A stretch of DNA of 64,000 nt from Pseudomonas oryzihabitans (lineage in GTDB: Bacteria; Pseudomonadota; Gammaproteobacteria; Pseudomonadales; Pseudomonadaceae): positions 1,826,001 to 1,890,000 of the forward strand of contig NZ_CP017024.1 in the NCBI RefSeq assembly GCF_014522265.1, given 5' to 3'. Every line of letters begins with the position of its first letter. Position 1 is the stretch's first letter. This document shows, piece after piece, positions 52,300-61,326 of this stretch. Below the pieces are notes generated by a model. It had not been told where the DNA came from, searched no databases, and saw only the letters and a list, made by a program, of their open reading frames with translations. Position numbers and translations under genes: made by a program.

Positions 52300-54513
52300 T
52301 CAGGTACGGGGGCCGTATTCGTAGTAGCCGTAGACGCCATCGTCTTCCATGGACGTCGAGGCCTTGCGCTGCACGCCGTTGAGGATGGCGCCCTTGATGG
52401 TGATGCCGTTCTGGGCGAAGCGACGACGGGAGTTCTCCACCGCCTTGAGGGTGCTCTGACCGAAACGGGTGACCAGCAGGGTGGTGCCGGCGAGGCGACC
52501 CACCAGGGCGGCATCGGTCACCGCCAGGATCGGCGGGGTATCGATGATCACCAGGTCGTAGAGGCTGCCCACTTCGTCCAGCAGACGGGAGAAGTTGGCG
52601 TGCATCAGCAGCTCCGAGGGGTTCGGCGCGGCCTGGCCACAGCTGATGATGTCCAGTTGGGCGATACCGCTCGGCACGATGGTTTCACGCAGCTTGCTGC
52701 GACCGGTCAGCAGTTCGGACAGGCCGGCTTGCGGTTGCAGGCCGAACACGCGATGCAGATAGCCCTTGCGCATGTCGGCGTCGATCAGCAGCACGCGCTG
52801 ACCCGACTGGGCGACCACGGTGGCGAGGTTGCTGGAGACGAAGGATTTGCCGACGCCCGGGGTCGGGCTGGAAATCATGATCACCCGGTTCTTGGCTTCC
52901 AGCATGGCGAAGTGCAGGCTGGATCTCAGGCTGCGCAGGGATTCCACCGCCAGGTTGGCCGGTTGCACCACGCTCAGCAGGTTGGGTTCGCCGGTACGGG
53001 TCTTCTTCTTCAGGCGACGATTCAGGCGCTCCTGGTCCTTGGTGAAGGGCAGGGTGGAATAGACCGGCAGGCCGATCTGTTCGACGGTGTCGGGATTCTC
53101 GATGCCCTTCTGGAAGGCCTGGCGGACGAAGACCACCACCACGGAGGTCACCAGACCCAGCAGCAGCGACAGGATCAGCGCGATCTTGCGATTGGTGGCC
53201 GGCTCGTCGAGGTTGACGTCGGCGTTGTCGACCAGGCGCACGTTGCCGATGGTGCCGGCGCGGATGATGTCCTGTTCCTGGGCCTGGTTCAGCAGCAGCT
53301 GATAGGTCTGGTTGGTGACCTTCATGTCGCGGTTCAGGCGCAGCAGTTCCTGCTGGGTGCTGGGCAGGGCTTCCACCTTGCGCTGCAGGCTGCGTTTTTC
53401 CACTTCCAGCTGGGCGAGCTGGTTCAGCAGGGTCTTGTAGCTGGGGTGATCGCGGGTATAGAGGCGATCGTATTCGGCCTGCTTGAGCTTGAGCTGGGAG
53501 ATGGAGGTGTCGAGGGTGACGATCTTGTCCAGGACGGCCTTGGTTTCCAGGCTGATGTCCACGGAGCGGCTGTTGGTCTGATAGTTGTTCAGGGCCGCTT
53601 CGGCGCTTTCCAGATCCTTGCGCACCGCCGGCAGCTGGCCGCGCAGGAAGTCCAGGCGCTGGGCGGCTTCCGCCGAGCTGCGCTCGACGTTCTGCATGAC
53701 GTACAGGCGGCTGATCTCGGACAGGACGCTCTTAGCCAGGTCGGGATTCTCGTCCGCCAGGGACAGGTAGATGATCCCCGACTCCTTGCCGGCTTCACTG
53801 GTCTTGATGCGATTCTGATAGAGCTGCGCGGTGGTGATGACGCGATTGCGGGTCACCTTGAATTCGGTGCCGGGGCGCGCGGTCAGGGTCTTGATCTGCA
53901 TGCGATAGCCGTTACCGGCGGCCATCTGGCCGACCTGGCCGTCGAGCAGCGGCTGCTTGTCCTTGTCCAGCAGGCGATAGCGACCGTTGCTGCCGGCGAC
54001 CACCGTCAGGGTCTCGCCGTACATGTCGTCCGGGACGTCGAACTGGAAGACGTCGATCTGCTCGCCGCCCCAGGCGAAGCCGCGCAGTTGCGGCCAGCTG
54101 TCCGCCAGCTGACCTGGCTTCTCGGCTTCGTAGTGGCGCCACAGGTAGTGGCCGATCAGCGGGAAGAAGCGCGGCTTGGCCTCGATGTCCAGGCGCAGGT
54201 TTTCCACGGTCTTGGTCAGCACCGCGCGCGACTTCAGCAGCTCGATCTCGGCCACGGCCGGCGAGGCCGAATTGGGTCGCACCACGGTCTCGGCAACCGC
54301 CGTGAGCGCATTCTTCTTGGGTTCGATCTGGATCATCGCCCCGGCGACGTACTGCGGGGTGGACAGCACGGCGTAGGCGATGCCCACGGCCAGAAAGCCT
54401 GCGGTGATGCCCGCGATCAGCTTCTTGTGGTCAAGAAGCGTGAGGGCCATCGTCTTGAGATCCAGATGTTGTTCTTCGTGTTGTTCGAACGAAGAGCGCT
54501 GCATGACGGTCAT
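52300..54513 (-). CDS. wzc: Tyrosine autokinase and chain-length regulator, Wzc type (operon 2)
   Basis: A 737-residue BY-kinase with the same architecture as the operon 1 copy: TM1 (about residues 35-52), Wzz/coiled-coil periplasmic domain, TM2 (IALILSLLLGLVTSVVVVFV) and kinase domain with Walker A SPTPGVGKS, A' VLLIDADMRKG, B LVIIDTPP. The C-terminal tail EDDGVYGYYEYGPRT holds four tyrosines. The two Wzc proteins are clear paralogues, near identical around the nucleotide site but different in the periplasmic domain and tail. No phosphatase or Wza is encoded in this operon. Start ATG 54513 follows AAAAGGAAGGG. Confidence 0.95.
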   Translation of the reverse strand: MTVMQRSSFEQHEEQHLDLKTMALTLLDHKKLIAGITAGFLAVGIAYAVLSTPQYVAGAMIQIEPKKNALTAVAETVVRPNSASPAVAEIELLKSRAVLTKTVENLRLDIEAKPRFFPLIGHYLWRHYEAEKPGQLADSWPQLRGFAWGGEQIDVFQFDVPDDMYGETLTVVAGSNGRYRLLDKDKQPLLDGQVGQMAAGNGYRMQIKTLTARPGTEFKVTRNRVITTAQLYQNRIKTSEAGKESGIIYLSLADENPDLAKSVLSEISRLYVMQNVERSSAEAAQRLDFLRGQLPAVRKDLESAEAALNNYQTNSRSVDISLETKAVLDKIVTLDTSISQLKLKQAEYDRLYTRDHPSYKTLLNQLAQLEVEKRSLQRKVEALPSTQQELLRLNRDMKVTNQTYQLLLNQAQEQDIIRAGTIGNVRLVDNADVNLDEPATNRKIALILSLLLGLVTSVVVVFVRQAFQKGIENPDTVEQIGLPVYSTLPFTKDQERLNRRLKKKTRTGEPNLLSVVQPANLAVESLRSLRSSLHFAMLEAKNRVIMISSPTPGVGKSFVSSNLATVVAQSGQRVLLIDADMRKGYLHRVFGLQPQAGLSELLTGRSKLRETIVPSGIAQLDIISCGQAAPNPSELLMHANFSRLLDEVGSLYDLVIIDTPPILAVTDAALVGRLAGTTLLVTRFGQSTLKAVENSRRRFAQNGITIKGAILNGVQRKASTSMEDDGVYGYYEYGPRT

Positions 54514-54570
54514 TGGGGTCCCTTCCTTTTAGCTGGATACCTGGCAGCCGGAAAACTGCTCTGTGTAAGT

Positions 54571-55506
54571 TCAGTAGGTGACGCGTTTGGGGGCGAAGCG
54601 TCGGCCGATGTTGAGGGTGATGTTGCTTACCGCCCGCAGAAGCGCCTTGACCTTCTGCGTCGGTGGAATCGAGGACAGCGAAAGACTCAGGACCTGGCGC
54701 AGGAAAAAGACATGCAGGTCGCGCTCGCCCAGCCGGTAGTAGTAGTTGGCCAGGCAGTACTGGGTGTGGAGATCCATCTGCAGGCGCTTCTGGCTGGCAC
54801 GCATGGAAAAGATCCCGCCCTCGTGCACGCGGTAGGCGGCGGGGCGGATCTCGTCCATGAACTTGCCCTTGCCGTGGGCACCGAGCAGCGACCACCAGAC
54901 GATGTCCATGAGCGCAGCGGTTTCCAGCTCCGGCGGCAGTTCCCGCAGGACATTGCGGAAGCAGGCGGTCAGGGTGGACAGCGGCAGCGCCTTCTTCAGG
55001 TCGGTTTCGCTGCGGTCGTAGTGATCCTGGCCACCGAACCGCTGCGGATTGACGATCCCCTTGCTGTTGAAGGCATAGGACGCATGGAAGGTCAGGGCGT
55101 AGTCCCGGTTGTTCTCCAGGAAGTCCACCTGCAGCTGCAGCTTGCGCGGATCGTTCCAGTAGTCGTCGCCTTCGCAGTAGGCGATGTAGTCGCCGCGGGC
55201 GTGCTGGAACACCGGCATGCCATAGGGCTTGCCCTGGCTGTACTGGTTTTCCTTTTGCAGGATCAGGCGGATCAGCCGGGGATAGCGACTCTCGTAGTCC
55301 TTGAGAATTTCCCGGGTGCCATCGGTCGAGGCGTCGTCGTTGACGATGATCTCGAAAGGAAAATCGGTCTGCTGGCGCAGGAAGCCGTCGATGGCCTGGC
55401 CGATGTACTCGCGATGGTTGAAGGTCAGGCAGACGATGCTGGCGACCGGCCGACTGCAATTCGTCGGCCAGTTCTTCATGATCTCTGCTTCGGTCCGAGC
55501 GTCCAT
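54571..55506 (-). CDS. GT2-family glycosyltransferase (operon 2)
   Basis: A 311-residue GT-A enzyme with ASIVCLTFNHREYIGQAIDGFLRQQTDFPFEIIVNDDASTDGTREIL and the D-x-D-like YCEGDDYWNDPRKLQLQVDFLE; a helical tail ends NIGRRFAPKRVTY. The R-E-Y-I and CEGDDYW pattern is typical of EPS/LPS GT2 enzymes. The start lies one base after the flippase stop (TGA-C-ATG). An internal Met (MKNWPTN) is an alternative start. Confidence 0.92.
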   Translation of the reverse strand: MDARTEAEIMKNWPTNCSRPVASIVCLTFNHREYIGQAIDGFLRQQTDFPFEIIVNDDASTDGTREILKDYESRYPRLIRLILQKENQYSQGKPYGMPVFQHARGDYIAYCEGDDYWNDPRKLQLQVDFLENNRDYALTFHASYAFNSKGIVNPQRFGGQDHYDRSETDLKKALPLSTLTACFRNVLRELPPELETAALMDIVWWSLLGAHGKGKFMDEIRPAAYRVHEGGIFSMRASQKRLQMDLHTQYCLANYYYRLGERDLHVFFLRQVLSLSLSSIPPTQKVKALLRAVSNITLNIGRRFAPKRVTY

Positions 55507-55507
55507 G

Positions 55508-57043
55508 TCAGATACCTGCTTTGTAGAGTTGGGAAAACAGGCGCGAGCGGGTCTGTTTCGGAGAACAGAGCACGTAGCTCAGCGCCATCAGCACCAGGGT
55601 CAGGCCACCGCCCAGGGCGAGGGTGGCCAGGATGGCGAACCGCTCCTGCGGTTGAATCTCTTGGTACAGCAGCTTGCTCAGGCCCACGCCGAGGGCGGTC
55701 ACCACCACGGCCACCAGCAGGTCCTGGTTCCAGTAGCGCTGCAGATTCGGCGCGAAGCGGCCGTGGACGATCATCGGCCAGATCACGAAGGGGATCAGGC
55801 GCATGAAGAACCAGGCCAGCGCTGCGCCATAGGCGCCGTAGTGCAGGACCACCAGGATCACGATGGGCACCGAGATGGCCGCGGATACCAGGCTGTACCA
55901 GACGTGCAGGCGCAACTTGCCGTAGGCGTACTGCAGATAGAACTGGAACTGGCTCAGGGCGAGCAGCGCCGAGCCCAGGGCGTACCAGAACAGGATCGGC
56001 TCGCTCCAGTGGGCGGAGACCTTGTCGCCGGTCCAGGCAAAGACCAGCGCCTCGCCATGGAAGGCCACCATGGCCGCCAGCGGCAGCAGGATGGCGAAGG
56101 CGAAGCGCGCCGCGTTGCGATAGAGCCGTTCCAGTTCGAGCGGTTTGTCCTGGGACACCAGCACCGTCATGCGCGGCAGCAGGGCCTGTACCAGCGGGTT
56201 GGTCAGGGTGACGATGCCGGTGGAGATCAGCGCCACCAGGCTGAAGTAGCCGTACTCGGCCAGGGGCAGCGCCTTGGACAGCACCAGCTTGTCGAGCTGG
56301 GTCAGGGCGATCCACAGGATCGAGGTGAAGGACATGCTCAGGGCGAAGGGCACGATGGGCTTGACCCGCTGCCAGTCGAAGCCGCTCCACCAGGTGGGGT
56401 TGGGCAGCAGGCGATAGGCCTTGAGCGCATAGACCAGCATCTCGAACACGGCGACGAAGGCCTGGAACACGAAGAAGTCCAGCGGCTCCTGGGAAATCCA
56501 CATCACCAGGATCAGGCCGCCGAAGTAGCGGACGGTGGCGATCAGCACATTGACCAGATTCAGCCAGCCGTGCAGCTCGACCCCCTGGACGCCGCTCTTG
56601 TACAGCGTCGACAGCAGGCGGAAGGCGATCATCAGCCCCATCAGGCCGATGCAGTGGGCCACGGTCTCGGTGGGCAGCCCCTGGACGTTGAGCCAGTGAC
56701 CCGCCATCCACTCCGAGTTCAGCTCGATGGCGACAAAGGCCAGGGTCGCCAGGGGGATGAAGATGAATTCCAGCGAGCGCAGCAGCTGGCCGCGGGTGCG
56801 CCCGGCGCCGGTCTGGCCACGGCCATGGGCGACATCGCGCACCAGGGACGCGGAAATGCCGACGTCGAGGAGTTGCAGCCAGGTCTGCAGCACGGCGAAG
56901 AAGCCGATCAGACCATAGGTTTCGGCACCCAGATGACCGAGATACATCGGCTGGATCAAGATGCCGATCAGCAGCGCATAGGCTTGGCCGGCATAGTTGA
57001 TCAGGGTGTTGCGCAACACCGACACTTTCGCGGGACTGGTCAT
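55508..57043 (-). CDS. Polysaccharide flippase, Wzx/MOP type (operon 2)
   Basis: A 511-residue membrane protein with about fourteen transmembrane helices, longer than the operon 1 flippase. Conserved features include NYAGQAYALLIGILIQPMYLGHLGAETYGLIGFFAVLQTWLQLLDVGISASLVRDVA and LWIALTQLDKLVLSKALPLAEYGYFSLV. It should flip the lipid-linked unit made by operon 2. Start ATG 57043; the upstream ribosome site is weak, and the gene begins 19 bases after the aminotransferase stop. Confidence 0.92.
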   Translation of the reverse strand: MTSPAKVSVLRNTLINYAGQAYALLIGILIQPMYLGHLGAETYGLIGFFAVLQTWLQLLDVGISASLVRDVAHGRGQTGAGRTRGQLLRSLEFIFIPLATLAFVAIELNSEWMAGHWLNVQGLPTETVAHCIGLMGLMIAFRLLSTLYKSGVQGVELHGWLNLVNVLIATVRYFGGLILVMWISQEPLDFFVFQAFVAVFEMLVYALKAYRLLPNPTWWSGFDWQRVKPIVPFALSMSFTSILWIALTQLDKLVLSKALPLAEYGYFSLVALISTGIVTLTNPLVQALLPRMTVLVSQDKPLELERLYRNAARFAFAILLPLAAMVAFHGEALVFAWTGDKVSAHWSEPILFWYALGSALLALSQFQFYLQYAYGKLRLHVWYSLVSAAISVPIVILVVLHYGAYGAALAWFFMRLIPFVIWPMIVHGRFAPNLQRYWNQDLLVAVVVTALGVGLSKLLYQEIQPQERFAILATLALGGGLTLVLMALSYVLCSPKQTRSRLFSQLYKAGI

Positions 57044-57062
57044 GGGAGATAGCGGGCCAGGG

Positions 57063-58235
57063 TCAAGTTAGAGCAGGAGAGGAGTCGCCGGGAAAATCCC
57101 AGCTCGGCAGCAGCTGTGCCGGGGTGATGAGTGCCCGCAGGGATTCCATGCTGGTCTTTTTCTGCTGCGCGAGGAGCAGGGTGTCGATCAGCAGGTCCTG
57201 GGTCGCCTGCGGCAGGTCCGGGTAGAGTGGCACGCAGAGGATGCGGTGACTCAGCTTGCGCGAGACCGGCTTGATCGCCTGGGGCTGCAGGTAGTCCAGG
57301 GTTTCCAGCGACGGATAGAAGTAGCGGCGCGGATTGATGCCGACGGCGTTCAGCGCCTTCTTGGTATCCAGCAGACTCGGCTCGTCGCGCAGGGCCACCG
57401 GGAAGTAGCTGTAGTTCAGCTGGGTGCCGTAGGTGGGCCGCTGCAGGTCGAAGGCGCCTTGCAGGCGTCTCTCATAGTGCTGACCGATGACGGCGCGGCG
57501 GGCCAGGATGTCTTCCAGCTCGTCGAGGATGCACAGCCCCATGGCCGCGGAGACCTCGTTGAGCTTGGCGTTGATGCCCACGCCTTCTATGCGCTCGGCA
57601 TCGACGATGCCGAAGTTGATCATGCGGCGGACGCGCTCGGCGAGCTCGTCGTCTTCGGTGATGATCGCGCCGCCTTCGATGGTGTGGAACAGCTTGGTGG
57701 CGTGGAAGCTGACGGTGGTGATGTCGCCCCACTGCAGGACCGAGCGGCCTTCGAACAGGGTGCCGAAGGCATGGGCGCCGTCGTAGACGACCTTCAGGCC
57801 GTGGCGGTTGGCGACCTGCTGCAGGCCGCGCACATCGCAGGGATTGCCGAACACGTGGGTGGCGACGATGGCCGAGGTGTCGTGCTCGATGGCGGCTTCG
57901 ACGTTGGCCGGATCCAGGTTCCAGGTTTCCGGATGGATGTCGGCGAACACCGGCCGGATCCCTTCCCAGTGCAGGGTGCTGGTGGTGGCGACGAAGCTGA
58001 ACGGCGTGGTGATGGCGCTGCCGGTCAGGCCCAGGGCGCGGTAGGCGACCTGCAGGGCCAGGGTACCGTTGTTGACCAGGATGATGTTTCTGACGCCCAG
58101 GTAGTCGCGCAGACGCTCTTCGAGCTGAGCGTGCAGAGGGCCCTGGTTGGTGATCCAGTTGTTGGCGTAGATCTTGTCGATATACGCCTTGAAGCGTTCC
58201 TTATCGCCAAGGTAGGGCTTGGTCACATTGATCAT
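57063..58235 (-). CDS. DegT/DnrJ/EryC1-family sugar aminotransferase
   Basis: A 390-residue PLP-dependent enzyme that transaminates keto-sugar nucleotides to amino sugars. The Schiff-base lysine (about K181) is in SFHATKLFHTIEGGAII, the cofactor Asp (about 152) in YDGAHAFGT, and the N-terminus KPYLGDKERFKAYIDKIYANNWITNQGPL is typical. The operon 2 repeat unit is therefore likely to contain a deoxy-amino sugar, although the dehydratase supplying the keto sugar is not in the window. Start ATG 58235 replaces a much longer in-frame extension (to 59081) that runs through the neighbouring gene in a wrong frame. Confidence 0.93.
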   Translation of the reverse strand: MINVTKPYLGDKERFKAYIDKIYANNWITNQGPLHAQLEERLRDYLGVRNIILVNNGTLALQVAYRALGLTGSAITTPFSFVATTSTLHWEGIRPVFADIHPETWNLDPANVEAAIEHDTSAIVATHVFGNPCDVRGLQQVANRHGLKVVYDGAHAFGTLFEGRSVLQWGDITTVSFHATKLFHTIEGGAIITEDDELAERVRRMINFGIVDAERIEGVGINAKLNEVSAAMGLCILDELEDILARRAVIGQHYERRLQGAFDLQRPTYGTQLNYSYFPVALRDEPSLLDTKKALNAVGINPRRYFYPSLETLDYLQPQAIKPVSRKLSHRILCVPLYPDLPQATQDLLIDTLLLAQQKKTSMESLRALITPAQLLPSWDFPGDSSPALT

Positions 58236-58279
58236 GATCCGGTACCTGCTTATCGAGTCCTTGATACGTGTCGGTTCGG

Positions 58280-59658
58280 TCAAGCGTGTTCGGCGACCGG
58301 ACTGGCCGGTTGCCGGAAGGCGGCGCCGGGCTTGTCCAGACGTTCCAGAACCGACTCCAGGGCCTCGCGACTGGCATCGTTGTGGAACTGCCAGACCCCG
58401 TAGATGCGTCCGGAAAAGGACGCCTCGCTCCCCAGGCGGGGATCCACTGCCAATCCCGAGCCCAGGCCGAACAGGTGCAGGCCCTTGAGGCGCTGGCCGT
58501 GCTGGTCCAGCGGGCTGCCGGCGGCATCGGAGTCCAGACCGCCGCGCAGGGTGCGCAGGGTCAGCGGACGGCCGTCCTGGCAGCGCAGCTCGGGCACGAC
58601 GGGCTGGTAACCCATGCCCTGCACCAGCAGGGCGGCGCTGTCGAACAGCGTCTGGGCGTTGGCCAGTTGTTCGGCGCTGCCATCCAGTTGCAGCGTCTTG
58701 ACCTTGACCGGGGTACCGCCGATGCCCTGACCGGCAAGGACCTGGCGGCCGATCTCGTGGGCGCGGTAGCGCAGTCCGCCGGAGCGGTTGACCCGCTTGG
58801 AGATGGGGCAGATGTCCTGCAGCGGATCGAAGGCGTAGCCGGCGGCCAGGGCTTCGGCGGCGGTCTCGTAGAACAGCCGGATCGGTGAGCGATGGACCAG
58901 GGTCAGTTCGCGCAGACCATCGTGGTGCAGGGCGCTGGCCAGGTTGTCGAGGGCGGAGAAGGCGCTGTGAGAACCCCGACCACGCAGATCGGACCGCCAT
59001 CCTTGAGGCGGGCCCGATAGCGCTGGCGCAGGGCTTCGGGTTGCAGGCGCAGCAGATTGTCGGAGCTGTCGATCGAGGCACTCTGGGGCAGCTGCAGGCC
59101 CATGACCTGGATGCTTTCTTCGAAGCTGTGGCGGGTCTGCTTGCCGCCCAGGTTCAGCACCAGGCTGGAGGTGCGGACGCGGCGGATGGCGCCGGCCTGT
59201 TCCAGCCAGACGACATAGCTCGAACCTTCGCAGGTCACTTCGGTGATGCGGGTCTGGCGCCAGGTGGGGATGCCGTACTGGCGTTCGAGCCAGGGCAGGA
59301 CCAGGCCGGCGGCCTGCTGGAAGAGCTGGCCGACGATGGGCAGCGCCGGTGCTTCCTGGGAATTCAGCTTGAGGTGGCGAAAGGTCGGGGATGCTTGCAG
59401 CGGGGCCAGGATGGGCGCCAGCAGCGGATCGCGCAGGCAGTCCAGAAAGACGTCGCTCACCGAGTTGGCGATGATCTGATAGTCACCCAGCTTGCCGGCA
59501 CCGAGTTCGGTCCCGGCATCGACGATGATGGTGCCGGCCTGGGCAAGTTGCTCCAGAGCACCGCGCTTGATGGCATTGAACAGGAATCCCAGGCCTGCCG
59601 GACCGGCACCGCCAATTAGACATCCTAATGTCGATTCCGATAGATCATTCCTTGCCAT
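58280..59658 (-). CDS. FAD-dependent oxidoreductase (one-base frameshift)
   Basis: Two frames together give a protein of about 459 residues. The N-terminal part has a dinucleotide-binding GGAGPAGLGFLFNAI and DYQIIANSVSDVFLDCL; the C-terminal part has a second Rossmann motif VVGGSHSAFSALDNL, then SGRIYGVWQFHND. The two nucleotide-binding motifs and spacing recall flavin monooxygenases and lysine-N-hydroxylase-like enzymes, but the substrate is unknown. The frame breaks at the C run 58974-58977: coding-strand GTCGGGGTTCT should read with one more G to give V-G-G-S-H-S. The start at 59658 (MARNDLSES) has GAGAGGA upstream. It is the first gene of operon 2. A sequencing indel is more likely than decay. 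Confidence 0.82.
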
Positions 59659-60081
59659 CGGGGCATCCTCTCTGTGCGCCTTCAAGGCGCAATTAACGTG
59701 ATTGAAACTGGCTTTCACAGTGCCCGGCAGTCAGCAAAAAATGCAGCGGATCGTTTTAATCTTTATTGACTTAATGACCGTCTGATGAATGTCGGTCAGT
59801 ACCTGTTTTAACCCTTGCCAATAATTAATCCGCCCGTGTCGGCAGCAGAAGTAAGAGAACTTGCTCGAAGCTGTCTGCCAAGCACTTTCCAAACTAAACC
59901 GGGCCAGGCCGTCGATGACGGGGGCAGGCCGAAGTTGGCCTGGCTGAGCCACTTGCCGGCTTGCTGTGGGCAGGGTTGAAGTTGCCTGGGTAAAAAGAAT
60001 TAAGTCCCGCTCGGGTGACATCCCTGTAGTCCTGCAGGTGCTCGCTGGCACGGTGATCGTCCCCTTCTGTCCAGCACCGGG

Positions 60082-60103
60082 CATGGCTACCGCACAGGTT
60101 TGC
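60082..60103 (-). promoter_or_regulatory. ops-like RfaH recruitment element, copy A
   Basis: On the minus strand, the operon's coding strand, this 22-base unit contains GTGCGGTAGCCATG. The octamer GCGGTAGC is identical to the core of the E. coli ops element GGCGGTAGCGT. It lies about 425 bases upstream of the first gene of an operon that encodes RfaH. Confidence 0.6.
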
Positions 60104-60135
60104 CGTGACTTGGGTGGTAACCAGTCCGGTTGGGA

Positions 60136-60157
60136 CATGGCTACCGCACGGGTTTGC
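60136..60157 (-). promoter_or_regulatory. ops-like RfaH recruitment element, copy B
   Basis: A direct repeat of copy A with one mismatch in 22 bases, offset by 54 bases, again containing GTGCGGTAGCCATG on the minus strand. The surrounding sequence is not repeated, so selection on the 22-base unit is suggested. Confidence 0.6.
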
Positions 60158-60333
60158 ACCTGGACGGGATGAACAGAGGGTTATTTACCGATATCAAGAC
60201 CTGACAATGTTTGAGCAGGGACTTGAGAAGCCATCGGCGAGACGCAGAGGAGGGGGGAGGTAATGCTGTCTTCCCTGACCTGAACGGCGGCTGGTTCAGC
60301 GCGCAATCCCAGCGCTACTTCGAACTTGTCGCA

Positions 60334-60362
60334 ATGATTGTCAAAAGGGTTAGCACTGTCAA
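60334..60362 (-). promoter_or_regulatory. Candidate sigma-70 promoter of exopolysaccharide operon 2
   Basis: On the minus strand a perfect -35 TTGACA (60357-60362) is followed after 17 bases by AATCAT (60334-60339), matching TATAAT at four of six positions. A second TTGACA overlaps the spacer, which could be an alternative. It points into the leader and upstream of both ops-like repeats. Confidence 0.45.
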
Positions 60363-60621
60363 CGCGAGGTCCGGAGGGGAAATCCGGCCAGCGAGACGGC
60401 TATCGGCGCTGTTGTTATCAAGGAATCGGCGGCCAAATGAGGTGTGCTTGGCAAAAAATCGCCCAGCCCCGCGGCTTTTGGTGAAGGGGGTCGCAAAGCT
60501 TCTGCTGTCGAGGTCGATAAGTGTGACGAATATTTTGGCGATTGGTTAACAAAACCCAGGGGCCTAGTAGACGACCGGCGAGCACGAAAAATCAGCCGTT
60601 CAGCATTTGGTATTACTGACT

Positions 60622-61326
60622 TTACGGCCGGCCTGACCAGCCTTCCAACAGGGAGGGAAGTTCGCTCAGACTGCGGATCTCCGCATCCGGCTTGCCAGGA
60701 CCCTGCCAGGGGTTCTGCAAGGGGTTGAACCAGACGGCGCGGATACCGGCGCGCTGGGCGCCGGCGACATCGTCCACGGGGTTGTCGCCCACGTGCACGG
60801 TGGCGTCGGCCGCGATGCCGGTGAGACGCAGGGCCTCGCGGAAAGGCGTGGGGTCGGGTTTGCCGACGCCCAGCTGCTCGGCATTCAGGGCAAAGCGGAA
60901 ATAGTCGGCCAGGCCGATGGTCTGCACATCCGCATTGCCATTAGTCAGCACCCCCAGGGTATAGCGATCGGCGAGGCGCTCCAGGGTGGGGTGGACGTCG
61001 TCGAACAGGGTGACCTGCTGACGAGCGGCCAGATAGACCGCGAAGCCCGCCTCGGCCAGCTGGGCAGCCTCGGGCTCGACATAGCCGGCATCGAGCAGCG
61101 CCTGATGGATGACCCGGCGGCGCATTTCGCTGACCCGGTGCTTGAGACCGGCGTCCTGCTGCAGCAGGTGATCGCGGATCGCCCAGAGATGCTCGACCGG
61201 AACGCTGCCCAGCCGCGGTGCGGAGGCGGCGAACCAGTCACGCAGCAGGGCTTCGGCGGAATGGATGACCGGCGCGATTTCCCAGAGGGTATCGTCGAGG
61301 TCGAAGGTCACGAGGCGAATCGTCAT
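60622..61326 (-). CDS. HAD-superfamily hydrolase, YigB-like
   Basis: A 234-residue phosphatase with motif I FDLDDTLW (nucleophile Asp9, Asp11), motif II VLTNGN, motif III lysine in [10 protein letters not shown] and motif [15 protein letters not shown]. In E. coli the homologue next to xerC is an FMN phosphatase; the same position here suggests that role, but substrate range in HADs is broad. The start overlaps the xerC stop in ATGA. Confidence 0.93.
   Translation of the reverse strand: MTIRLVTFDLDDTLWEIAPVIHSAEALLRDWFAASAPRLGSVPVEHLWAIRDHLLQQDAGLKHRVSEMRRRVIHQALLDAGYVEPEAAQLAEAGFAVYLAARQQVTLFDDVHPTLERLADRYTLGVLTNGNADVQTIGLADYFRFALNAEQLGVGKPDPTPFREALRLTGIAADATVHVGDNPVDDVAGAQRAGIRAVWFNPLQNPWQGPGKPDAEIRSLSELPSLLEGWSGRP

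Larger units (their letters stand above)
59659..60333 (-). promoter_or_regulatory. Long leader of exopolysaccharide operon 2
   Basis: The gap between the HAD gene and the FAD gene is 963 bases; no ORF in it is credible. If transcription begins at the promoter proposed at 60334-60362, about 670 bases of untranslated leader precede the FAD gene. It carries the tandem ops-like repeats and is relatively AT-rich close to the gene (59735-59840). Long leaders with ops elements are typical of RfaH-controlled operons. Confidence 0.55.

Noticed and set aside
39302-54513. Duplication-driven rearrangement between the two wzc genes
   Set aside because: The paralogues differ across the periplasmic domain and tail and their neighbours are unrelated, so no recent duplication or recombination scar is visible.
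58236-59081. N-terminal extension of the DegT aminotransferase
   Set aside because: It lies in the wrong frame of the FAD oxidoreductase gene and is Arg/Pro-rich; DegT proteins start near MINVTKPYL.
60082-60157. CRISPR repeats
   Set aside because: Only two copies, no array, no cas genes; the ops-like core explains the repeat better.
59731-60159. 142-codon minus-strand ORF in the operon 2 leader
   Set aside because: It spans the ops-like repeats and an AT-rich stretch, has no ribosome site and shows biased low-complexity composition; treated as non-coding leader.
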